A stretch of 64,000 nt of DNA from Pseudomonadota bacterium (GTDB lineage: Bacteria > Myxococcota_A > UBA796 > GCA-2862545), in contig JAGSGY010000014.1 of assembly GCA_023954855.1 (NCBI GenBank), positions 34,065 through 98,064 on the forward strand, given 5' to 3'. The notes below the pieces were generated by a model. It saw nothing but the letters and a program-made list of their open reading frames with translations, searched no databases and was not told where the DNA came from. Position numbers and translations under genes: made by a program. Positions 52,600 to 61,135 of this stretch are shown here, one piece after another. The stretch's first letter is position 1, and each line of letters opens with the position of its first letter.

Positions 52600-53526
52600 C
52601 TATGCGACGGTGATGTACCGCGTCATGCTCGGGTGCTGGCCGCGAACGGCCTTGTTGTACAGCTCTTGCAGGCGCGCGGTGATCGGGCCAGGGGCCGTCT
52701 CGCCGTTGTGGCCGAGCACGATGCGATCCACGCTGCGGATCGGCGTGACCTCGGCCGCCGTTCCCACCATGAAGGCTTCGTCAGCAACGTAGAAGGTGTC
52801 CCGCGCGAACAGACGCGCGTGGCAAGGAATGCCTTCTTCCTTCATCAGCTCGAGCATCGTCGCCCGGGTGATGCCGGGCAGGATGTTGAGCGACGGAGGG
52901 GTCATTACGACGCCGTTGCGAGCGACAAAGACGTTCTCGCCCGTGCCCTCGGCCACAAAGCCGTTCTGGTCGAGCATCAGCGCTTCGTCGAAGCCGTCGT
53001 CGTTGGCCTCCCAGCGCGCCATGATGCTGTTCACGTAGTGTCCAACGACCTTTGCGCGCTGCATCGTGGAGTTCGGGTGATTGCGAACGAAGGTCGATGT
53101 GCGCAGGCGCACGCCGTTCTTCAGGCCGTCTTCACCCATGTACGCGCCCCATTCCCACGCCGCGATCACGACGTGAAGGGGGTTTCCGCGTGCTCCGAGG
53201 CCAAGGGCACCCTTGCCAAGAAACGCGATCGGACGCAGGTACGCCGACTTGAAGCCGTTCTTGTTCAGAACGAGCTTGCAGGCCTCGATGAGGTCGTCCA
53301 TCGAGTACGCGCAATCGAGGCGCATCATGCGAATCGAGTCGAGGAAGCGCTCGAGGTGCTCCTCGAGGCGCCAGATGCCGGGGGTTCCGTCGGGCTGCGT
53401 GTACGCACGGATGCCCTCAAAGGCGCCGAGCCCATAGTGCAGGGTGTGCGAGAGCACGTGCACATTGGCCTGGTCGAAGGGCACAAGCTCCCCATCAAAC
53501 CAGATGAATTCGGAATCGATTCCCAT
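52600..53526 (-). CDS. ilvE: Branched-chain amino acid aminotransferase
   Basis: The start is ATG 53526 with GGGGGAG upstream, overlapping the stop of the upstream peptidase gene (TGATG); a GTG three bases earlier is less likely. The 308-residue class IV aminotransferase has the PLP Lys159 in MQRAKVVGHYVNS, the PLP Glu193 in VAEGTGENVF, and the substrate Arg and Tyr region FEGIRAY. It transfers the amino group between Leu/Ile/Val and 2-oxoglutarate in the cytosol. Confidence 0.93.
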   Translation of the reverse strand: MGIDSEFIWFDGELVPFDQANVHVLSHTLHYGLGAFEGIRAYTQPDGTPGIWRLEEHLERFLDSIRMMRLDCAYSMDDLIEACKLVLNKNGFKSAYLRPIAFLGKGALGLGARGNPLHVVIAAWEWGAYMGEDGLKNGVRLRTSTFVRNHPNSTMQRAKVVGHYVNSIMARWEANDDGFDEALMLDQNGFVAEGTGENVFVARNGVVMTPPSLNILPGITRATMLELMKEEGIPCHARLFARDTFYVADEAFMVGTAAEVTPIRSVDRIVLGHNGETAPGPITARLQELYNKAVRGQHPSMTRYITVA

Positions 53527-54968
53527 CACTCCCCCTTGGGGTTGCCCTCACGGTCAAGCTCGACCATGGGGATGCCGAGAGCGGCGATGTTGTCGTAGAC
53601 CTGTTCACGATCGCCGACGACGAACCAGGCGAGCTTGCCCGGGTCGATGGCGGTCTTGAGCGCGGCGTTGGCGCCTTCGGGGGTCACGGCAGCCACGCCG
53701 GTGAGGTACTTCGCGGTCCAGTCGACGGGCAGGCCGTAACGCTGGATATCCACCTGTGCGGAGAGAAGTGCGCCGGTGGTCTCGAAGCCGGCGGGGTAGC
53801 CGTTCTTCACCGAGGACTGCATGTACGCGACCTCATCGGCGGTGAGCGGCTTGTCTCCGAGGACGCCCTCGAGCTCGGCGAGGATCTCCTTCATGGAGTC
53901 GGCCGTGTGCTCGGCCACCACGCTCGTGCTGCAGCCCCAGAACCCCGTGCCGTGCGGGTAGTACGTGAAGCAGCGCGCTCCATACGTCCAGCCCTTGTCC
54001 TCACGAAGGTTCATGTTGACGCGCGCGACGAAGGCGCCGCCAAAGGCACGGTTACCGACGTCGAGATCGTAGTAGTCGGGGGCCATACGGGTCGACGTGG
54101 GCGTGAGCAGGCGCAGCACCGACTGCGAGGCTCCTGGCTCGTCCACGAAGTAGACGACCGAAGACTCGACGGGCACCGGCACCGGCTCGGGACGCGTCAG
54201 GTCGACGTCCTTGTTCCAGGACCCCAGGCGCGCGTCGAGCAGCGCAACGACGGCCTCGGGATCGACGTCACCGCCGACGAGGATCCGCGCGTTGCCCGGG
54301 CCCACGTAGGTCTCGTAGAACGACTTCATGTCGGCCGTCTCGAGCGCGGTCACCGTGCTCACGTCCGCGGCCCGTCCCCGGTACGTGGGTCCGTAGGCCT
54401 TGGCGTAATGCAGCTTGAGCGCGAGTGCGGTCGGGTCGTTCTGCTCGGCCTCGAGTCCGGCAATCCACTGGTTCTGCAGGACCTTCCAGTCCGCTTCAGG
54501 GAAAGTGGGCTCGACCAGCACGGAGGTCCAGATGTCGAGTGACTGCTCGAGGTTCTTGGACATTCCGCTCACGCTGACGGACGCGCCATCGAGGTCGGCG
54601 CCCGAGTAGAGCGACGAGCCAATCTGCCGCAGCGAGCGGCTGATCGTGGCGGCATCCATGTCACCGGCGCCTTCGTTCAGCATGTCGAAGGTCGCCTCGG
54701 CGGCGCCCTCCTTGCCTTCGGGGTCGGCGAAGGTGCCGATGTCAAAGACGATCTGAACGTCGACGAGCGGAACTTCGTGGTTCTCGACGACGAAGACGGG
54801 CATGCCGTTCGAGAGCTCGTGAACCGAGGGCTTCGGCACGGTGAACTCGGATCCGGGCAGAGCCTCGGGCATCGAGCGGGCGGGTGCCTCGACGGCGGTC
54901 TCTGGCGGTGCCTCTTTGGGGCAGCCGCCGAGAGTGAGAGCGAGGGCGATCATCATGGGGGCGCGCAT
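53526..54968 (-). CDS. M16 peptidase-like lipoprotein, inactive subunit
   Basis: A 480-residue lipoprotein (lipobox LTLGGC). It has the M16 two-domain fold but lacks the HxxEH zinc motif: the corresponding part reads GAAEATFDMLNEGAG. It keeps the C-domain segment NLREDKGWTYGA, used by the non-catalytic subunit for substrate binding. Such proteins pair with an active M16 subunit, as in mitochondrial processing peptidase. It starts by TAATG overlap at the end of the active-subunit gene and is followed by ilvE through TGATG. Confidence 0.88.
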   Translation of the reverse strand: MRAPMMIALALTLGGCPKEAPPETAVEAPARSMPEALPGSEFTVPKPSVHELSNGMPVFVVENHEVPLVDVQIVFDIGTFADPEGKEGAAEATFDMLNEGAGDMDAATISRSLRQIGSSLYSGADLDGASVSVSGMSKNLEQSLDIWTSVLVEPTFPEADWKVLQNQWIAGLEAEQNDPTALALKLHYAKAYGPTYRGRAADVSTVTALETADMKSFYETYVGPGNARILVGGDVDPEAVVALLDARLGSWNKDVDLTRPEPVPVPVESSVVYFVDEPGASQSVLRLLTPTSTRMAPDYYDLDVGNRAFGGAFVARVNMNLREDKGWTYGARCFTYYPHGTGFWGCSTSVVAEHTADSMKEILAELEGVLGDKPLTADEVAYMQSSVKNGYPAGFETTGALLSAQVDIQRYGLPVDWTAKYLTGVAAVTPEGANAALKTAIDPGKLAWFVVGDREQVYDNIAALGIPMVELDREGNPKGE

Positions 54969-56296
54969 TAGTTCGCCTCCTCTTCGGGCTTGTCGCCCTC
55001 GGGCCAGATGTGCAGGACCACACGTTCGCCGGCGAGCACTTCCTTGCCTGCGGCGACAGCGGCCTCGGGGGTGATCGGCAGGTATCGAGCGAGGTCGTCG
55101 TCGATGTAGCCGGGGTCGCCCGTGAAGTAGTTGTACCGCTGCAGAAGATCGCCGCGGTCACCAATGGTGCGGATGCCGTTGTAGAAGCCGACCTCGAACT
55201 GGGCCTTGGCCGCGTCGACCTCTTCTTGCGTGGGCGGGTTTTCGCCGAGTGCGTCGGCGATCACGGCGTCGGCGGCCGCGATGACCTCATCGGTCGTGTG
55301 GCCGGCTGCCGCGGTGCCCGAGATGATCAACATGGACTCGAGCTTGCTGCTCGACTGCCCGATGCGGATCTGGGTGGCGACCTGGTCTTCCATGACCAGC
55401 TTCTTGTACAGGCGCGAGTCCTTGCCGGTTGAGAGGACCGAGCAGAGGATGTCGAGCTCGGCATCACCGGCCTCGTAGAAGGCGGGCGAGGTGTAGGCGA
55501 TCCAGAACTTCTGCTCAGGCACCTTCTGGTACTGGCGGATCTCCTGGGGCTCGACCACGGTCTTGGTCTGCTCGAGCTGAGTGGTGTCTGCTCCGCGAGG
55601 GATGCCGCCGAACTGCTCTTCGACGAGCTTCTTGGTGGCCTCGGTGTCGAAGTCACCCGCGATCACCAGCGAGGCGTTCTGCGGCCCGTACCAAGTACGG
55701 AAGAAGGCCTTCACGTCCTCGACCGAGGCGTTCTGAAGATCCTCGTGCGAGCCGATCGTGGAGTGGTGGTAGGGGTGACCCTTGGGGTAGGTCGCCGCCA
55801 CGAGATCCTTGTAGGCCTCGCCGTAGGGCGTGATCTCGTAGCGCTGGCGGCGCTCGTTGCGGACCACGTCGCGCTGGTTGTCGAGCTTGCCCTCATCGAG
55901 CACGTCGAGGAGCCAGCCCATGCGATCGCTCTCGAGGAACAACGCGCGGGGCAGGTACTCGGCCGGCACCTGCTCGTAGTAGTTCGTGCGATCGGTGTTG
56001 GTGGAGCCGTTGACGGTCCCGCCAACCTCGGAGAGGGGAGTGAAGTACTCGCCGGGGGCATGCTTGCTTCCGTTGAACATCAAGTGCTCGAACAGGTGGG
56101 CAAACCCGGTGAGACCCTCGGTCTCGTCCTTGGAACCGACGTGGTACCAAAGGTTGACGTAGACAATCGGGGTGGACGTGTCGGGGGCGAGGATGACGTC
56201 GAGTCCGTTCTCGAGTTCGTACTTTTCGTACGGAATCTCGATGGTCGGATCCTCGGCCAGCGCCACTCCGCTCAGCAGAGCAAGGAGAACGATCAC
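54968..56296 (-). CDS. M16 zinc metallopeptidase, active subunit
   Basis: The start is GTG 56296 with a perfect GGAGGT six bases upstream. The 442-residue protein has a signal peptide (VIVLLALLSGVALA), the zinc motif HLFEH (H67, E70, H71) and a third ligand E148 in RNERRQRYE, 77 residues after H71 as usual. It cleaves peptides inside a clamshell of two M16 subunits in the periplasm. It is co-expressed with the inactive lipoprotein partner through TAATG. Confidence 0.92.
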   Translation of the reverse strand: MIVLLALLSGVALAEDPTIEIPYEKYELENGLDVILAPDTSTPIVYVNLWYHVGSKDETEGLTGFAHLFEHLMFNGSKHAPGEYFTPLSEVGGTVNGSTNTDRTNYYEQVPAEYLPRALFLESDRMGWLLDVLDEGKLDNQRDVVRNERRQRYEITPYGEAYKDLVAATYPKGHPYHHSTIGSHEDLQNASVEDVKAFFRTWYGPQNASLVIAGDFDTEATKKLVEEQFGGIPRGADTTQLEQTKTVVEPQEIRQYQKVPEQKFWIAYTSPAFYEAGDAELDILCSVLSTGKDSRLYKKLVMEDQVATQIRIGQSSSKLESMLIISGTAAAGHTTDEVIAAADAVIADALGENPPTQEEVDAAKAQFEVGFYNGIRTIGDRGDLLQRYNYFTGDPGYIDDDLARYLPITPEAAVAAGKEVLAGERVVLHIWPEGDKPEEEAN

Positions 56297-56389
56297 AGCT
56301 AGACCTCCAGGGAAAGGCGGGCATCTTAATGCGCTGACGCGACAACGAGGCCCGCATGTTCTAAAGTCCATGCGAACTCCGGAGGGATC

Positions 56390-57406
56390 TTGCGGATCCT
56401 AGCGCTCAGCACTTCATTGGCGATGCTCACTGGTTGCATCAGCGGAAACTGGCATGCTCGCGACGGCGACCTGGTCGCAGGTTGTGACGAGGGTGCCCAG
56501 TTCGACTACTTCCTCGATGCCGATCGCGATGGCTGGGGGCAACCCTACGTGGGATCTGGCGACAGCCGGGAACTCGCGCCCTCAGTGGCCGCCTGTTCGA
56601 CGGCCGAGGCCACCACCCTCATGGCGGAGTTGCTCGACGTCGACGTAGAGTCGATCGCCGTTGCGGCCAACAATCGCGACTGCTTCGATGCGGTGGCGGA
56701 CGATCCAGTCGAGGATCCTGACGGCGTGGCCGTAAAGATCACCGGGCGCATCGGCTCGATTTGCCCCGAGCAGCTCGTCGCGAATGATGGGCAGAACTAC
56801 TTTACGCCGCTCTCAGCGGGCGGCGTCGAGATCGTGATCGTTCACGACGAGCCCGTGGCGCTCTCCAACGCCGAGCTCACGCCGCTCACGTGGGGCGACG
56901 CTGCTGCCGATGCTTGCGGCCCTTGGGGTTGGGGTGGCGGAAACATGTTCCCCCGGTTCTCCGACGCCGACGACGAGGCCCTCGGTTCGCTGCTTAGCCT
57001 CGTGGGGCAGTCCAACCTCCAGAGCGAGCTGACCACGGCACTTCCCTCCAACATCGACGCCTACGCCGGTTTCGTTGGAGTGGTCTCGCACACGCTTACC
57101 CCTGCCGAGGGAGACTCCGGTTGGTTCTGGGAGTCGGTGGATGCCGATGGTGTGCCGTCCTTCACCGCCGTAGATGGTGAGCTGCCCTACTGTCCTGCCG
57201 GCGAGCCCGATGCCGACGAGTACAGCCGCCTGGCCGCCGTGTTCGATCGCGACGCCGAAGACCAGTGGTGTCTTGGCCTGCCCTCCGACGCCCCGACGTC
57301 CGTCGAGCGGTACGACACGCGCTTCGGCCACTTCATCTGCCAGCGGGCGATTCCCGACGGCACGCTCTACGCGGGCACCAGCGACTACGGGATCGACGCG
57401 GAATAG
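56390..57406 (+). CDS. Lipoprotein, unknown, TTG start
   Basis: A 338-residue protein from TTG 56390 after GGAGGG. Lipobox SLAMLTGC (Cys16). The mature protein is acidic, with several Cys and a FLDADRDGWGQPY segment similar to calcium-binding Asp-rich motifs. No known domain is recognised. It is divergent from the M16 gene and ends 18 bases before a strong terminator, so it is likely monocistronic. Confidence 0.75.
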   Translation: MRILALSTSLAMLTGCISGNWHARDGDLVAGCDEGAQFDYFLDADRDGWGQPYVGSGDSRELAPSVAACSTAEATTLMAELLDVDVESIAVAANNRDCFDAVADDPVEDPDGVAVKITGRIGSICPEQLVANDGQNYFTPLSAGGVEIVIVHDEPVALSNAELTPLTWGDAAADACGPWGWGGGNMFPRFSDADDEALGSLLSLVGQSNLQSELTTALPSNIDAYAGFVGVVSHTLTPAEGDSGWFWESVDADGVPSFTAVDGELPYCPAGEPDADEYSRLAAVFDRDAEDQWCLGLPSDAPTSVERYDTRFGHFICQRAIPDGTLYAGTSDYGIDAE

Positions 57407-57424
57407 CCGTCGCGCGATCTGAAC

Positions 57425-57458
57425 GAGCCCCTACGCCGTCTGGCCTAGGGGCTCTTTT
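57425..57458 (+). terminator. Intrinsic terminator
   Basis: Arms GAGCCCCTA and TAGGGGCTC pair perfectly, extended by an inner GCC/GGC, followed directly by TTTT (57455-57458). It separates the lipoprotein gene from the oxidase operon. Confidence 0.88.
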
Positions 57459-57546
57459 CGTTCTGTGCAACCTTGTGCTGCGTGCTGAAAACGGTCGGTG
57501 TAACCGGCCTATTCGTCGCGCGGCGCAGCAGGTATGGCGCGCTCGG

Positions 57547-57574
57547 TTGATCGACCGATGTGCTCTGACATAAA
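57547..57574 (+). promoter_or_regulatory. Candidate sigma-70-like promoter of the oxidase operon
   Basis: TTGATC at 57547 and CATAAA at 57569, 16 bases apart, each matching four of six consensus bases. It lies 26 bases before the GTG of ctaA. Confidence 0.4.
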
Positions 57575-57600
57575 GCCTCCGCTTACGACTTGGAGTCTCC

Positions 57601-58527
57601 GTGAACCAGCCACATGCGCGCCGATTGGCGGTCTTCGCGACCGTCCTGACCGCAGCGACGTACGTGCTGTTGGTTTTTGGATCCGCAGTCCGGGTGGCTG
57701 GAGCCGGTCTTGCGTGCCCGGATTGGCCGCTTTGCTTCGGCGAGTTGATCCCTGCGTTCGACTTCCAGGTCTACATGGAGTTCGGGCACCGTGTGCTCGC
57801 TGGGCTGGTGTCGCTGGGCTTTGTCGCCCTTGCCTGGGCCGTTCTTCGGGACAGCACGCTGCGCCGCCGCCTGTGGCCTCTGACGCTGTTTGCGGCGGTC
57901 GCTCTGGCCTCTCAGGTGGTGCTCGGTGGTCTGACGGTCCTGGAGCTCCTCGCAGAGTGGACCGTCGCCAGCCACCTCGTCACCGGCAACACCTTCTGCC
58001 TGACACTGCTGCTTCACGCGCTGGTCCTCTGGGACGAAGCGCTTGAGATCCCCCGACCCTCCGTGGACGTGGTCCAACGCCTCGCTGCCGCGCAGCTGGC
58101 CTTTCTGGTTCCCGCCCAGCTCGTTCTCGGCGGATTCGTGGCTGCGAGCCACGCGGGCCTCGCCTGTGGCACCTGGCCCGGCTGTAACGGCCCCATCTGG
58201 TTCCCGACCTTCGAGGGGCTCATTGGCCTGCAGGTGGGTCACCGCATCATCGCCTACACCCTGCTGGGTGCCGCGCTCCTGAACCTGCTCGTCAATGGGG
58301 TTCGAGGGCGGGTCGGCAAGGCGAGCCTGATCGCTTTTCTCGTGGTCGTCACCCAAGCAGCCATTGGCATCGCCAACGTGCTGCTTTATATGCCGGTCGA
58401 AGTCACCCTCGCACACAGCGGCGGTGCTGCAGCAATCGTGCTGACGACGACTTGGCTGAACTACGAGGTCTGGGCTGCTCCCCTCACGCAGCCCTCCGTC
58501 TCTGGCCAACCCCTGGAGGCGAATTGA
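57601..58527 (+). CDS. ctaA: Haem A synthase (CtaA/Cox15)
   Basis: A 308-residue membrane protein with eight hydrophobic segments and GTG start behind GGAG. It has the Cox15 features: a conserved Cys pair in GLACPDWPLCFGELIP and again in GLACGTWPGCNGP, and haem-ligand His residues in EFGHRVLAG, SHLVTGN, QVGHRIIAY and LAHSGGA. It oxidises haem O to haem A for the aa3 oxidase encoded downstream. It shares its 3' end with ctaB by overlap. Confidence 0.92.
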   Translation: MNQPHARRLAVFATVLTAATYVLLVFGSAVRVAGAGLACPDWPLCFGELIPAFDFQVYMEFGHRVLAGLVSLGFVALAWAVLRDSTLRRRLWPLTLFAAVALASQVVLGGLTVLELLAEWTVASHLVTGNTFCLTLLLHALVLWDEALEIPRPSVDVVQRLAAAQLAFLVPAQLVLGGFVAASHAGLACGTWPGCNGPIWFPTFEGLIGLQVGHRIIAYTLLGAALLNLLVNGVRGRVGKASLIAFLVVVTQAAIGIANVLLYMPVEVTLAHSGGAAAIVLTTTWLNYEVWAAPLTQPSVSGQPLEAN

Positions 58528-59444
58528 GCTCAGTGCCTGAAGCGCTCGACGGCGCGCCCACGACGCGCTCACTGCGCGACACGATCCGGCTCTACGTCGA
58601 CATCACCCGTCCGCGCGTGATGGCCCTGGTCCTGTTTACGGGCCTCCCGGCGCTCGGCATGACCGAGGCGGGCTTCCCGTCCTGGTCGCGCATGTTCTGG
58701 GTGCTGACGGGTACTGCCCTTGCGGGTGCAGCTTCCTCTGCTCTCAATGCATACTGGGAACGCGAGAGCGACGCGAAGATGTCGCGCACTCGCCGGCGTC
58801 CGCTGCCCGCTGCAGCGGTCCTTCCGCAGGTTGTGCTCTGGTACGGCGTCGTCCTAACCGTGCTCTCGACCGTCATCCTCTGGTGGATTGGCGGTGGTCT
58901 CGCGGCGGCTGTCGGCCTCGGAACGATCGCGTTCTACGTGGGCGTCTACACCATGTGGCTCAAGCCACGTACGCCACAGAACATCGTCATCGGCGGCGCT
59001 GCCGGCGGTACGGCCCCACTCATCGCATCGGCTGCGGCCGACGGCGGAATCACGATCGGTGCCTGGCTTCTCTTCCTGATCATCTTCCTGTGGACGCCGC
59101 CCCACTTCTGGGCCATCGCGATCTTCCGCAAGAAAGAGTACGCCGCCGCCGACTTCCCGATGATGCCGAACGTGATCGGCGACCAGCGGACTCGCTGGCG
59201 TTCACTCGGGTACACGATCGCTCTGTTCGCAGTTTCTCTTGCGCCCTGGTGGCTCGGTCTTCTTGGCCCGGTTTACGGCGCGGGGGCTGCGATTGGCGGT
59301 TTCTACTTCCTTTGGCTCGTGGTCAAGTCGCTGATTCACCAGGATCCCCAAGTCGATTGGTCGGTCTTCAAGGGATCGGTCAAGTACTTGGCACTCGTCT
59401 TCGGCGCGATGCTGATCGATCTCATCGCGCTCGGGGGCCACTGA
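58524..59444 (+). CDS. ctaB: Protohaem IX farnesyltransferase (CtaB/CyoE)
   Basis: The start is taken at TTG 58524, which has GGAGG four bases upstream and overlaps the ctaA stop by four bases; GTG 58533 is an alternative. The 306-residue UbiA-family protein has nine hydrophobic segments. The prenyl-diphosphate-binding motif is NAYWERESDAKMSRTRRRPLP, a variant of the usual NxxxDxxxD, with a second region MMPNVIGDQRTR. It makes haem O, the substrate of CtaA. Confidence 0.92.
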   Translation: MSSVPEALDGAPTTRSLRDTIRLYVDITRPRVMALVLFTGLPALGMTEAGFPSWSRMFWVLTGTALAGAASSALNAYWERESDAKMSRTRRRPLPAAAVLPQVVLWYGVVLTVLSTVILWWIGGGLAAAVGLGTIAFYVGVYTMWLKPRTPQNIVIGGAAGGTAPLIASAAADGGITIGAWLLFLIIFLWTPPHFWAIAIFRKKEYAAADFPMMPNVIGDQRTRWRSLGYTIALFAVSLAPWWLGLLGPVYGAGAAIGGFYFLWLVVKSLIHQDPQVDWSVFKGSVKYLALVFGAMLIDLIALGGH

Positions 59445-59547
59445 GCATGCCTTTCTCTCCCTTGCCGCCAATGCAGCGCACGCTTAGAGGGCGCTCCGCG
59501 TCGATGGCGTGTGCTGGCATCTGCCGAGCTTTCAGGAGCACCAACTG

Positions 59548-60216
59548 ATGAAGGTGAAGTCCACTCTAGCGGTCCTTGCGACGGCTGTGACCTTGCTTGC
59601 CGGCGGAACCGGGTGTGAACACCCGGGCCACGCGCTGGCGACCGTGACCTCCTCCGCGGCAGATGCCGAGGGCGATGCGCTCTACGTCGACTACTGCCAG
59701 CAGTGTCACGGCGTGGACGGCGAGGGCAACGACGGTGTCGGTGCTCCTTCCATCGCCGGCTTGCCCGAGTGGTACCTGGGTCGCCAGGTCCACAAGTTCA
59801 AGGACGGCGTTCGGGGAACCCACTTCGACGACATCATGGGCATGAAGATGCGCCCGATGGCGCTCACCTTGACCAACGATGGTCAGGTGGACCGCATCGC
59901 CGCGTACGTGGCCAAGATGCCGGCCGTTAAGACCGCAGCCACCCTCGACGGCGATGCCGAGAAGGGCAAAGCTGGATTCGGAACCTGTGTGGCATGCCAC
60001 CAGGCCGACGGCAGCGGCAACGAGGCGCTCAACGCACCTCCGATTGCCCAGACCGACGATTGGTACGCGCTCACGCAGCTTACCAATTTCAAGACTGGCG
60101 TTCGCGGCGCCCACGAGGACGACGTCGAGGGGGCTCAGATGGCTCCCATGGCGAAGACTCTCGCCGACGAGCAAGCCATGAAAGACGTCATCGCGTACAT
60201 GCGCACTCTCAAGTAG
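59548..60216 (+). CDS. Dihaem cytochrome c, c4-like, probably lipid-anchored
   Basis: A 222-residue protein from ATG 59548 (after AGGAG). The N-terminus ends in LLAGGTGC, a possible lipobox. Two haem c sites are present: CQQCH and CVACH, with candidate axial Met in the paired segments GMKMRPMALTL and GAQMAPMAKTL. The two halves are similar, as in c4 cytochromes. It probably delivers electrons to CoxB from the periplasmic side of the membrane. It is encoded between ctaB and the oxidase genes. Confidence 0.88.
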   Translation: MKVKSTLAVLATAVTLLAGGTGCEHPGHALATVTSSAADAEGDALYVDYCQQCHGVDGEGNDGVGAPSIAGLPEWYLGRQVHKFKDGVRGTHFDDIMGMKMRPMALTLTNDGQVDRIAAYVAKMPAVKTAATLDGDAEKGKAGFGTCVACHQADGSGNEALNAPPIAQTDDWYALTQLTNFKTGVRGAHEDDVEGAQMAPMAKTLADEQAMKDVIAYMRTLK

Positions 60217-60242
60217 CAACCACTCCTTAGGGGAGAGCCGCC

Positions 60243-60368
60243 ATGGCCGCGGAAGAAAACCCTGATATCGTGCTCCGCAAGATCTTCATCTTCACGATGA
60301 TTGGATCGGTGATGTTTGTCACTGCGGCGGCGTTCATCACCCTAGTGCTGACTGGAGATCTTCCATGA
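60243..60368 (+). CDS. 41-residue single-span membrane peptide
   Basis: ATG 60243 follows GGGGAGAG. The translation is 41 residues: an acidic N-terminus (AAEENPDIV), then KIFIFTMIGSVMFVTAAA and further hydrophobic residues, giving one membrane helix. Its stop overlaps the coxB start as ATGA (60365-60368), so the two are translationally coupled. Position and size suggest a small oxidase subunit or assembly peptide; no family is recognised. Confidence 0.75.
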   Translation: MAAEENPDIVLRKIFIFTMIGSVMFVTAAAFITLVLTGDLP

Positions 60369-61033
60369 TCGAGCGCTTGGTCCTGCCTGCGAGCACCTTC
60401 GCAGGCGACATCGACTTCCTGTTCTGGTTCATCCACATGATGGTGGGCGGCTGGTTCCTGCTCGTTCAGGGCATGTTCTGGTACCTGCTGTTCCGGTACC
60501 GGTACCAAGAGGGCGTGAAGTCCCAGTACGTCACGGGCAAAGAGAAGCACCTGAAGCGCTGGGTGAACATTCCCCACGCGCTGATCATCCTCTGCGATGT
60601 CGCGGTGATCTTCTTCGCTGTGCAGGTCTGGTACAACGTCAAGCAGGTCCTTCCCGAGGCTGATGCCACCATTCGCGTGGTCAGCCAGCAGTGGGCTTGG
60701 TCCTTCGTCCATCCCGGCGAAGACGGCGAGCTCGGCACCGACGACGACATCAAGACCGTCGACGAGCTGCACGTGCAGGAAGGAAGCACCTACCACTTCC
60801 AGCTCGAGAGCCGCGACGTGCTGCACAGCTTCTCTGTTCCGGTCTTCCGACTGAAGCAGGACGCGGTGCCCGGTCGTGTCATCACGGGTTGGTTCGAGCC
60901 GACGAAGGCCGGTGTCTACGACATCCAGTGCGCAGAGATGTGCGGGATCGGACACGGCATCATGGGCGCCCGCATTCATGTCGAAACTGCCGAACAGCAC
61001 GCCGCCTGGGTGGCGAGCAACAAGGGCAGCTGA
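60365..61033 (+). CDS. coxB: Cytochrome c oxidase subunit II
   Basis: A 222-residue protein with two N-terminal membrane helices and a periplasmic cupredoxin domain. The CuA site is complete: H154 in VLHSFS and C189, E191, C193, H197, M200 in QCAEMCGIGHGIM. The aromatic QQWAWSF handles electron entry. No fused cytochrome c domain is present. I see no glutamate in the helix II segment (NIPHALIILCDVA) where canonical subunit II has the K-pathway entry Glu. Confidence 0.92.
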   Translation: MIERLVLPASTFAGDIDFLFWFIHMMVGGWFLLVQGMFWYLLFRYRYQEGVKSQYVTGKEKHLKRWVNIPHALIILCDVAVIFFAVQVWYNVKQVLPEADATIRVVSQQWAWSFVHPGEDGELGTDDDIKTVDELHVQEGSTYHFQLESRDVLHSFSVPVFRLKQDAVPGRVITGWFEPTKAGVYDIQCAEMCGIGHGIMGARIHVETAEQHAAWVASNKGS

Positions 61034-61135
61034 ACTTGACCCCTTTCTTCTGCCATCACACGATTCGCGAGACCGTTCTGCGGTCCGAGTTTGTGTGGGC
61101 CCTAGAGCGGATTTCTTCCGCAATCGAGGAACGAG

